NCBI GenBank assembly: GCA_963922455.1
Contig: CAWUIO010000061.1
Span: 1 to 40,699 of the forward strand
Length of the DNA stretch: 40,699 nt
Reading direction: 5' to 3'
Origin: CAWUIO01 sp963922455
GTDB lineage: Bacteria; Bacteroidota; Bacteroidia; Cytophagales; Microscillaceae
Shown: positions 34,036-40,699 of the stretch, piece by piece
Position numbering within the stretch: the stretch's first letter is position 1
Layout: each line of letters opens with the position of its first letter
The notes under the pieces: generated by a model
The model's input: only the letters and a program-made list of their open reading frames with translations
Databases searched by the model: none
Told to the model about the DNA's origin: nothing
Program-made: the position numbers and the translations under genes

Positions 34036-34677
34036 ATGCCCATGACTCCTGCATTGGGTCAATCCTCGACCTATTTAGACGTGCAACTTCCGGTAATGGA
34101 AGCATTTTATACCTTGCAAGGGGAGGGGGTTCACCAAGGCCGGGCCGCCTATTTTATACGCTTAGGGGGCTGTGACGTAGGCTGCCATTGGTGTGATGTA
34201 AAAGAATCCTGGGATGCCCGTGCCCATCCTCAGCAAACTATTCGTGAAATTTGTGAACAAGCCCTTCAATTTCCCAGCCGCCTGGCCGTTATTACGGGGG
34301 GTGAGCCCTTAATGTATGATATGGGGCCCCTCTGTCAAGGACTGCACGAGGCAGGTTTTAATTGCCACATCGAAACTTCAGGGGCATATCCTTTGAGCGG
34401 GCAGTGGGATTGGGTCTGTTTTTCTCCCAAAAAGTTTAAAGCACCCCATCCGAGTATCCTATCGGTAGCCCACGAATTAAAAGTGATTGTTTACCATGCA
34501 TCCGATTTGGCTTGGGCTGAGTCATTTGCCTCACAAGTCTCTCCCCATTGTGCACTCGTATTGCAACCCGAATGGAGTAAAGCCGACCAAATGACCCCGC
34601 GTATCGTAGAGTATGTAAAAGAACATCCTCAATGGAAAATTTCCTTACAAACGCATAAGTTTATGCATATCCCTTAG
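34036..34677 (+). CDS. queE: 7-carboxy-7-deazaguanine synthase (radical SAM)
   Basis: QueE (213 residues) rearranges 6-carboxytetrahydropterin to 7-carboxy-7-deazaguanine on the queuosine/7-deazaguanine pathway. EAFYTLQGEGVHQGRAAYFI (22-41) is a strong family signature. The cluster motif is CDVGCHWC (C46, C50, C53), the CxxxCxxC form. ITGGEPLMY and the substrate-loop HIETSG follow. No other queuosine gene is seen in the window. It is probably the last gene of the folD group. Confidence 0.94.
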   Translation: MPMTPALGQSSTYLDVQLPVMEAFYTLQGEGVHQGRAAYFIRLGGCDVGCHWCDVKESWDARAHPQQTIREICEQALQFPSRLAVITGGEPLMYDMGPLCQGLHEAGFNCHIETSGAYPLSGQWDWVCFSPKKFKAPHPSILSVAHELKVIVYHASDLAWAESFASQVSPHCALVLQPEWSKADQMTPRIVEYVKEHPQWKISLQTHKFMHIP

Positions 34678-34992
34678 GGTAACCTGAGCTATTTTGATAC
34701 GTCTTAGGGGGCATAGATAGTTTTTGGGTAAAAAGAACACGAGGGGCTTGCCCAGGCCATAAAAATTAGCTTGACCCGAGTCCGTATCTACCAGGCCTGG
34801 GCCGGGCTAGGCTGCCGAGCCGGCTCACGCGCATACCCACAGCGGTCTCGGCCCTGCGGGCGCCTATCCCTAAGCCGAGAAGAAAGAAAAGAGATGAGAG
34901 AATGGAGACTTTATGCGCTAATCAATCAGAAGTCTATCCTCATTTAAACTAGAATTTATATCTAATAAAAAGGTAAACCAAAACCAATACCT
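34678..34992. other. 315-nt gap between queE and the PorE-like gene
   Basis: It is mostly structured repeat copy g, followed by about 90 nt of AT-rich leader for the PorE-like gene. No coding sequence was seen. Confidence 0.8.
34743..34903 (-). repeat. structured intergenic repeat, copy g (diverged core)
   Basis: Reading the plus strand: GGGGCTT, a perfect 9-bp stem GCCCAGGCC (34750-34758) with GGCCTGGGC (34794-34802), a GC-rich middle that departs from the other copies (GAGCCGGCTCACGCGCAT), then CTATCCCTAAGCCGAG and a purine tract to about 34903. The stem sequence is unlike any other copy yet perfectly paired. It lies 66 nt past the queE stop. Confidence 0.8.
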
Positions 34993-36951
34993 ATGGAGCA
35001 TCGAGTGAAATATTTATTGCTGATATGGATGGCTGGGCTATGGATAAGTCTACCCGTTCAGGCCCAGGACTATTCTACCCAGTCTAAGAAAGCGATTAAG
35101 TATTACCAAAAGGCCAGCGAATTTTTTAAAGCAAGACGGTTTGACGAGGGCATAGAAATGTTGGTACAAGCTACCAAGGCCGATGATAACTTTGCCGAAG
35201 CCCATTATCAGTTGGGGGCAACGTACATGATGTTTAAAGAGCACGATAAGTCAATAGAAGCCTATCAAAAAACGGTTGAAGTAAATAAAGAGCCCGCCAA
35301 ATTTCAGAATGCGTATTATGAACTGGCAAAGTATCATATGCAAAAAGGAGAATATCCCGAGGCATTAGCTTTGGCCGAAAAATTTATGAGTTTTCCTTCT
35401 CTAAACCCTGAGTTTGCCAAAAAAGCTACGCGAATTGTGCGAGACGCCAAATTTTCTTTAGAAAATATCAAGAACCCCCTAGATTTTGAATCTCAAGATT
35501 TACCCGCCCCACTCAATGAGTTTTATCTGCAATATTTTCCCGTTTTAACGGGCGACCAAGAAGTGATACTTTTTACGGCCCGGGCCAATCCTCCCGGAAG
35601 TCAAGTAGGCGGCGATGAAGATTTGTATGTCAGTTATTTTCAGGAGGGTTCTTGGACGAAGCCCGAATCGGTTTCTGAGTATATCAATACCCCCCAAGGC
35701 AATGAAGGAACAGCTACCCTTTCGGCCGATGGTACGTATTTGGTTTTTACCGCCTGCCGTTCAGTAAACCCTCGTGACCGAAGTCGGCAATGCGACTTGT
35801 ATTTGGTCAAAAAACAAGGCGATGCTTGGGGACAGCCCCAACGCTTGCCCAATGGTATTAATACGCGATATTATGAGTCTCAGCCCTCTTTAAGCTCCGA
35901 TGGGCGTACCCTTTATTTTATCTCAAACCGTCCCGGAGGGAAGGGAGCCTTAGATATTTGGTACAGCTCCCGCGATGAGGCTGGTAACTGGCAAGAAGCC
36001 CAAAATATGGAAGAAGTAAACTCCACTCAAAACGATGTTTGCCCCTTTATACATCCCAATGGCCGTAGTTTATTCTTTGCTTCCGAAGGATACCCGGGTT
36101 TTGGAGGCTACGATCTTTATAAAAGTGAATGGTATAAAGGAACCTGGGAAGCGCCCAAAAACCTAGGATACCCCATGAATAATTATGAAGACCAAGAATT
36201 ACTATTTATATCGGCCGATTGGGAAAAAGGCTATTATACCGAAAGTACTCGGGAAGGAAACAATTATACCAAGAGCGTTCTCAAAGAAGTGATCATCCCT
36301 GATGCCATCAAGCCCAAAAATATTAGCAATTACGTAAAGGGTTATGTTTACGATGCCAAAACCAATAATAAACTAAATGCCCAAATTGACCTCTTTGACC
36401 TCAGTGAAGATCTTAAACAAGCTTCCGTCACATCCGATGCCGTAAACGGGAATTACCTATTGGTGCTCAATCAGGGCTCCGAGTATGCCCTGGAGGTACA
36501 TAAAAAAGGCTATGCCTTCAAAAGCTTGACCTTCAACTATGAAGAAGAGCGTAACCCGGAGCCGGTAGTCATTAATATTGCTCTGGAGCCCATTGCCAAG
36601 GGTACGGTATTCCGCTTAAATAATATTTTCTTTGATTATAATAGTTTTGATTTGCAAGATAAATCCAAGGCCGAATTGGACGAGTTGGTGCAATTTATGT
36701 CCGAAAACCCCGAAGTACAAGGAGAAATATCAGGGCATACCGACAATACGGGGAGTGCCGAAAACAACAAAGTTTTATCTAGCAACCGGGCCAAATCGGT
36801 CTATGACTACCTAGTAAAAGCTGGGGTTGAGGCCAGCCGATTACGGTTTGAGGGATATGGCTCGAGCCGCCCCTCGGCTAGTAATGATACCGAAGAAGGA
36901 AGAGCGCAAAATAGACGGATTGAATTTAAGATTCTGGAGTTGAAACAATGA
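34993..36951 (+). CDS. PorE-like TPR / PD40 propeller / OmpA-family protein
   Basis: This 652-residue envelope protein has a signal peptide (1-25, PVQAQ), TPR repeats (about 30-130, AIKYYQKASEFFKARRF), PD40/WD40-like propeller blades (about 175-430, e.g. PSLSSDGRTLYFISNRPGG), a carboxypeptidase-regulatory-like domain (about 445-530, GYVYDAKTNNKLNAQI), and an OmpA peptidoglycan-binding domain (about 543-650, ISGHTDNTGSAENN...RAKSVYDYL). This is the order found in PorE, the peptidoglycan-tethered T9SS component of Porphyromonas, but Bacteroidota carry several such paralogs. No lipobox is seen, unlike PorE. A role anchoring T9SS or gliding machinery is inferred, not proven. Confidence 0.88.
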   Translation: MEHRVKYLLLIWMAGLWISLPVQAQDYSTQSKKAIKYYQKASEFFKARRFDEGIEMLVQATKADDNFAEAHYQLGATYMMFKEHDKSIEAYQKTVEVNKEPAKFQNAYYELAKYHMQKGEYPEALALAEKFMSFPSLNPEFAKKATRIVRDAKFSLENIKNPLDFESQDLPAPLNEFYLQYFPVLTGDQEVILFTARANPPGSQVGGDEDLYVSYFQEGSWTKPESVSEYINTPQGNEGTATLSADGTYLVFTACRSVNPRDRSRQCDLYLVKKQGDAWGQPQRLPNGINTRYYESQPSLSSDGRTLYFISNRPGGKGALDIWYSSRDEAGNWQEAQNMEEVNSTQNDVCPFIHPNGRSLFFASEGYPGFGGYDLYKSEWYKGTWEAPKNLGYPMNNYEDQELLFISADWEKGYYTESTREGNNYTKSVLKEVIIPDAIKPKNISNYVKGYVYDAKTNNKLNAQIDLFDLSEDLKQASVTSDAVNGNYLLVLNQGSEYALEVHKKGYAFKSLTFNYEEERNPEPVVINIALEPIAKGTVFRLNNIFFDYNSFDLQDKSKAELDELVQFMSENPEVQGEISGHTDNTGSAENNKVLSSNRAKSVYDYLVKAGVEASRLRFEGYGSSRPSASNDTEEGRAQNRRIEFKILELKQ

Positions 36952-37004
36952 TTTGCATCTATCGGAATCATTGCTTATGTTTAAGTCCTCTAAATGATAT
37001 AGAC

Positions 37005-37064
37005 TTGATACTACTAACTAACTGTACAATTGCTTGGTGGCTCGGGATGACACTTTCTCCCTGA
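37005..37064 (+). other. possible Trp-rich leader reading frame upstream of trpE
   Basis: A 19-codon frame opening with TTG reads MILLTNCTIAWWLGMTLSP and contains tandem Trp codons (37035-37040). It lies about 30 nt before a strong hairpin and about 100 nt before trpE. No ATG precedes it in frame, and part of it (CTCGGGATGACA) resembles a phrase near 20585, so it may be chance. Confidence 0.25.
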
Positions 37065-37092
37065 ATAGCTAGGCATTTGTTTTCAAGATATT

Positions 37093-37122
37093 AGGCTTGC
37101 TGTTCACAGCAAGCCTTTTTTA
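37093..37122 (+). terminator. intrinsic terminator between the PorE-like gene and trpE
   Basis: AGGCTTGCTG-TTCA-CAGCAAGCCT is a perfect 10-bp stem with a 4-nt loop followed by T6. It is 142 nt past the PorE-like stop and only 40 nt before the trpE ATG, so it may terminate the former or act as an attenuator of the latter. Confidence 0.9.
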
Positions 37123-37161
37123 ATGATATAGAACCATTAACGATTTCATTGCAACCTTTTT

Positions 37162-38586
37162 ATGAAAAAATATCGGACTATAACGACAAGCCGAAAGTTG
37201 CTTGCCGATATCCTGACCCCGGTTAGTATTTATCTGAAGATCCGGGACCGCTTTCGTAACCCGATTTTACTGGAGAGTTCAGACTATGCTGGTAATCAAA
37301 ACAATTATTCCTTCATCTGTTGTGAGCCTATGGCGGAGTTTCGAGCCGAGGGGGCCCATATTCGTATCCAATACCCTGGTGAGGAAGAGCAAGTGTTTAT
37401 CATTGGGGGAGAAAGGCAAGAGTTGATCGCCAAGTTTCAAGATTTTCTGGATGCCTTTGAGAACCCAGCCAACCCATACCAGTTTCCCAATCACGGTTTG
37501 TTTGGCTACACCAGTTACGATGCGGTGCGGTACTTTGAAGATTTGGAAGTCAAAACCTACCCCGACGCTAAGCGAAAAATCCCAGATATACTCTATAGGG
37601 TCTACCGCTATGTAATTGCGATCAATCATTTCAAAAATGAGTTATACCTCTTTGAGCACCAGATAGAAGGCATACCCATCCCTAGCCAAGAGTATAACTT
37701 AGACACGCTCGAGACCATTATATACAGTAAGAACTTTCCCGCTTACAGTTTTGAAACCGAGGCCGACGAGAGCTCCAATATGGATGACGAAGACTACCGC
37801 CAAATGGTTAAGAAAGGAATTGAGCATTGCCAGTTGGGCGACGTGTTTCAAATTGTCCTTTCCCGGCAGTTTAACCGTCGTTTTCAAGGCGACGAATTTA
37901 ACGTCTACCGGGCTCTCCGCTCCATCAACCCTTCGCCTTACTTATTTTATTTTGATTATGGCAACTTTAAGATTTTTGGATCGTCTCCCGAAGCGCAATT
38001 GGTGATTCAAGACCAGAAAGCAGAAATACACCCCATTGCCGGTACCTTCAAGCGAACGGGGCACGATGAAGAAGATGCCGAGCTAGCCCGTCAACTTTTT
38101 GACGACGAAAAAGAGAACTCCGAGCACGTCATGTTGGTAGATTTGGCCCGGAATGACTTAAGCCGCAATGGTAGCCACGTGCAAGTGGAAAATTTTAAAG
38201 AGATCCAGTTTTTTTCTCACCTAATTCACTTGGTGTCCAAAGTTACGGCCCGGGTGGAGGAAAGTGCCCAATCGCTCCGTATTTACGGGGATACCTTTCC
38301 GGCGGGGACTTTATCGGGCGCGCCTAAAATCAAAGCCATGGAGTTGATCAACACCTATGAAAATCAAAATAGAGGTTTTTATGGAGGAGCCATTGGCTAT
38401 TTGAGTTTTGGCGGGGATTTGAATCATGCCATTATGATCCGTTCTTTTCTGAGCCGAAATAATCGCTTGTACTTTCAAGCAGGGGCAGGGATCGTCTCCA
38501 AATCCGACCCGCAAAAAGAACTCGAGGAAGTGGCCAACAAGCTACGAGCTTTACGTACCGCCATTGACCGGGCTGAAAATATTTGA
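37162..38586 (+). CDS. trpE: anthranilate synthase component I
   Basis: TrpE (474 residues) converts chorismate to anthranilate using ammonia from TrpG. LLESSDYAGN (36-45) is the region of the tryptophan feedback site. The chorismate-binding domain (about 205-470) has GDVFQIVLSRQF, PIAGTFKRTG, KENSEHVMLVDLARNDLSR, GTLSGAPKIKAME and FYGGAIGYLSF. The trpG and trpD genes directly downstream support TrpE over PabB. A terminator-like hairpin lies 40 nt before the start. Confidence 0.96.
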   Translation: MKKYRTITTSRKLLADILTPVSIYLKIRDRFRNPILLESSDYAGNQNNYSFICCEPMAEFRAEGAHIRIQYPGEEEQVFIIGGERQELIAKFQDFLDAFENPANPYQFPNHGLFGYTSYDAVRYFEDLEVKTYPDAKRKIPDILYRVYRYVIAINHFKNELYLFEHQIEGIPIPSQEYNLDTLETIIYSKNFPAYSFETEADESSNMDDEDYRQMVKKGIEHCQLGDVFQIVLSRQFNRRFQGDEFNVYRALRSINPSPYLFYFDYGNFKIFGSSPEAQLVIQDQKAEIHPIAGTFKRTGHDEEDAELARQLFDDEKENSEHVMLVDLARNDLSRNGSHVQVENFKEIQFFSHLIHLVSKVTARVEESAQSLRIYGDTFPAGTLSGAPKIKAMELINTYENQNRGFYGGAIGYLSFGGDLNHAIMIRSFLSRNNRLYFQAGAGIVSKSDPQKELEEVANKLRALRTAIDRAENI

Positions 38587-38607
38587 TGAACTCAATCTGA
38601 GATAAAT

Positions 38608-39174
38608 ATGAAAATTTTAGTACTGGATAATTACGATTCATTCGTATACAATCTGGTTCATATGCTTTTGGAACTAGGCCACGAGACGGAAGTATACCGT
38701 AATGACAAAATTAGCCTTGAGCAAGTGCAGGCCTTTTCCAAGATATTGCTTTCGCCTGGGCCTGGGCTGCCCCGGGATGCCGGTATTATGCCGGAACTTA
38801 TTCAGGCCTATGGAGGTACCAAGAGCATTTTAGGTATTTGCTTGGGCCATCAAGCCATTGGGGAAGCATATGGAGCTGAGCTACATAATTTACCCGAAGT
38901 CTTGCACGGACTTTCTTCGGAAAATCTAGTGGAAGAACCTACAGACCGACTCTTTGCTGACTTGCCCATTTCGTTTAAGATAGGGCATTACCACTCCTGG
39001 GTAGTCAAGGAAGATACTCTACCTTCAAGCCTCCAGGTTACCAGTCGGGACAAACACGGTAATATCATGGGCCTATGTCACCGCGAATATGATGTAAGAG
39101 GCCTTCAATTTCACCCGGAGTCTATTTTAACCGAATACGGAAAAGAAATGCTAATCAACTGGTTGAAAGCTTAA
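38608..39174 (+). CDS. trpG: anthranilate synthase component II (glutamine amidotransferase)
   Basis: TrpG (188 residues) is a class I glutamine amidotransferase that delivers ammonia to TrpE. It shows LVLDNYDSFVYNLVHML (4-20), SPGPGLPRDAGI, the nucleophile in GICLGHQAIG (C78) and the His/Glu pair in LQFHPESIL (near 170). It lies 21 nt after trpE and 35 nt before trpD, and is probably co-transcribed. Confidence 0.95.
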   Translation: MKILVLDNYDSFVYNLVHMLLELGHETEVYRNDKISLEQVQAFSKILLSPGPGLPRDAGIMPELIQAYGGTKSILGICLGHQAIGEAYGAELHNLPEVLHGLSSENLVEEPTDRLFADLPISFKIGHYHSWVVKEDTLPSSLQVTSRDKHGNIMGLCHREYDVRGLQFHPESILTEYGKEMLINWLKA

Positions 39175-39209
39175 TTTGAAAAGAGCCAGCAGACCAAGAA
39201 TAAAGGAAT

Positions 39210-40202
39210 ATGAAAGAGATTTTAAATCATTTGTTTGAGCACAAAACACTTAGCAAAACCGAAGCGACCGAAGTGCTCACCCGGATTGCCCGAGGAGAGT
39301 ATGAAGCCGCCCAAATAGCAGCCTTTTTGACTGTTTTTATGATGCGAAGCATCACCGTGGAAGAACTGGAAGGCTTTAGGGATGCCATGTTAGATTTATG
39401 CATCCCCGCCGAGCTGACCGAATACGACCCCATTGACCTTTGCGGTACTGGGGGAGATGGTAAAAATACGTTTAATATCTCCACCCTGTCTTCTTTTGTA
39501 GTCGCCGCCAGTGGGGTGGCGGTTGCCAAGCACGGCAACCACGGAGTGTCCTCTATTTCGGGTTCCTCTACGGTTCTGGAATATTTTGGGGCAGAATTTA
39601 GTAACTCACCAGATGTGCTGAAAAAGCAAATGGATACCGCGGGAATCTGTTTTTTACACGCGCCATTGTTTCATCCGGCCATGAAAACGGTGGGCCCTAT
39701 ACGCAAGCAATTGAAAGTGAAGACTTTTTTTAATATGTTGGGCCCTATGGTCAATCCGGCCTTTCCTAAGAAACAACTGGTTGGCGTGTTTAGCTTAGAA
39801 TTGGCTCGTCTGTACAATTATTTGTATCAAAAAACTAATAAACGCTTTTGTATTCTGCATACGCTTGATGGCTATGATGAAATATCACTTACTCAAGCCT
39901 TTAAATTGTATACCCGAGGGGAAGAAAAGCTCGTGGAACCCGAAGAAATACACCTCCCTCGGCTGGCGGCCGAATCCTTATTTGGGGGCGGCACCGTAGC
40001 CGAATCGGCCCAAATTTTTGAGGATATTTTGCGGGGCCAGGGAAGCCCGGCCCAAGTGGCGGTGGTGGTAGCCAATGCAGGCACGGCCTTATACTGCGCC
40101 GGAAAGTTTGAGTCTTGGGACGACTGTTTGGCCTTAGCCCGCGAAAGCTTAGAATCGGGGCGCGCCTTGGATACCTTCCAAAAGTTTTTGGGAAAAAATT
40201 AA
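39210..40202 (+). CDS. trpD: anthranilate phosphoribosyltransferase
   Basis: TrpD (330 residues) joins anthranilate to PRPP, the second committed step of tryptophan synthesis. The signatures are DLCGTGGDGKNTFNIST (PRPP/Mg site), AKHGNHGVSS, GPIRKQLKVKTFFNMLGPMV (split as GPIRKQ...NMLGPM) and an otherwise normal length. Its TAA lies in a TTAA shared with the stop codon of the converging gene. trpC, trpF, trpB and trpA do not follow, so the pathway is split at this point. Confidence 0.95.
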   Translation: MKEILNHLFEHKTLSKTEATEVLTRIARGEYEAAQIAAFLTVFMMRSITVEELEGFRDAMLDLCIPAELTEYDPIDLCGTGGDGKNTFNISTLSSFVVAASGVAVAKHGNHGVSSISGSSTVLEYFGAEFSNSPDVLKKQMDTAGICFLHAPLFHPAMKTVGPIRKQLKVKTFFNMLGPMVNPAFPKKQLVGVFSLELARLYNYLYQKTNKRFCILHTLDGYDEISLTQAFKLYTRGEEKLVEPEEIHLPRLAAESLFGGGTVAESAQIFEDILRGQGSPAQVAVVVANAGTALYCAGKFESWDDCLALARESLESGRALDTFQKFLGKN

Positions 40203-40471
40203 GACGGATTATTCTCTTTTTTTAGCTCAAAAAGGGTCCGATGTTTCACGGCATCTCCTACCAGGGAGATGCCGGTATTGACGATCACCAGCCCAAAAGT
40301 TCCCCATCCAAACCAGGTCCAAAAAGGGACTCCCTCTGCCCGCCGGACGGCCGTGTCCATAGCAATACAAAGTCCAATCCCAATGAGGCTTAAGCCTAAA
40401 GGGGCAAGGAGAAGCCAAAGACGAAAATGCCGATCGATTTGGTTTTTCATACCTTTTTTGTTAATGTTCAA
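40199..40471 (-). CDS. small membrane protein of unknown function
   Basis: This protein of 90 residues (or 83 if it starts at the ATG at 40450, MKNQIDRHFRLW) has two hydrophobic segments (about 18-38 and 50-70) joined by a short charged loop, with a charged C-terminal tail (KHRTLFELKKENN). The clear two-helix pattern and compact convergent overlap with trpD (4 nt, shared TTAA) support a real gene. I do not recognise the family. Confidence 0.7.
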   Translation of the reverse strand: MNINKKGMKNQIDRHFRLWLLLAPLGLSLIGIGLCIAMDTAVRRAEGVPFWTWFGWGTFGLVIVNTGISLVGDAVKHRTLFELKKENNPS

Positions 40472-40513
40472 ATCTCAATTAGCCGGGAAAATACAAAATA
40501 GTGCTTAGATCTT

Positions 40514-40650
40514 GGGGCTTTCCGGCGCAAAAGCCTTGGGTATTGATCAGTTCATGAGGAGTGGGCGCCGGTCGGGCCTTCGGGCTCCGCCCCGAGCCGG
40601 CCAACCCGCATGGCCCTTTCGGTCTCGGCCTTCCGGGCTTCAGTCTAAGA
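40514..40650 (-). repeat. structured intergenic repeat, copy h (diverged core)
   Basis: Reading the plus strand: GGGGCTT, stem CCGGCGC (40522-40528) pairing with GCGCCGG (40565-40571), then TCGGGC and a GC-rich middle like copy g (GAGCCGGCC...CCGCAT...TCGGTCTCGGCC), with a weak match to the CTAAG end. The purine tract is not evident. The stem sequence is again unique but perfectly paired. Confidence 0.7.
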
Positions 40651-40699
40651 CTGTCCGAAAAGCCAATATAGTAATCTTAGCCTCTCAGAACTCCCTATC

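Noticed and set aside
1..40699. CRISPR array
   Set aside because: The repeats seen are long, dispersed, in both orientations and not regularly spaced. There are no cas genes.

Overview
The window looks like a chromosomal stretch from a gliding-type Bacteroidota, probably Cytophagia or Saprospiria, and plausibly marine. The evidence is a secreted enzyme ending in a type IX secretion (T9SS) sorting domain, two large TonB-dependent receptors with an N-terminal carboxypeptidase-regulatory-like domain, a PorE-like TPR/propeller/OmpA protein, and the order purH-mreB-mreC-mreD-mrdA-rodA. Base composition is even. No rRNA, functional tRNA, CRISPR array or prophage was seen. The genus cannot be named from this sequence alone.

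Layout. Positions 1-475 hold a possible decayed small ORF and a structured repeat. Positions 0.5-10.4 kb form a beta-glucan (laminarin-like) utilisation block: a Tat-exported sugar isomerase/epimerase-like protein, a 2088-residue multidomain GH16 glucanase (both minus strand), and a divergent GH3 beta-glucosidase. hemN follows at 11.0-12.4 kb. A long minus-strand run at 12.4-20.2 kb reads purN-purH-mreB-mreC-mreD-mrdA-rodA, joining the last steps of purine synthesis to the full rod-shape (elongasome) set. Positions 20.2-23.6 kb are accessory: a PD-(D/E)XK (Rpn/transposase-like) gene flanked by a tRNA-like repeat, then a secreted serine hydrolase. Next come a UbiA prenyltransferase, a DUF2520 Rossmann protein and two tandem paralogous TonB receptors (23.7-31.8 kb, all minus). 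Positions 32.0-34.7 kb (plus) carry a lipoprotein, folD, a small membrane protein and queE. Positions 35.0-37.0 kb carry the PorE-like protein. Positions 37.2-40.2 kb carry trpE-trpG-trpD, meeting a small convergent membrane-protein gene.

The most striking signal is not a gene. Eight copies of a ~130-175 nt intergenic element, in both orientations, share fixed blocks (GGCTKAGGGATRGAG, TGTTTGAGCYCG, GAGTAGCGARAGCCCGAC, RAGCCCC). Each encloses a stem of 6-10 bp whose sequence differs from copy to copy yet stays complementary, which is covariation visible by eye. A pyrimidine-rich tract precedes the core in most copies. A second repeat family with a tRNA-like 74-nt fold brackets the Rpn-type gene. 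Together these suggest a dispersed structured-RNA or non-autonomous mobile family in this genome.
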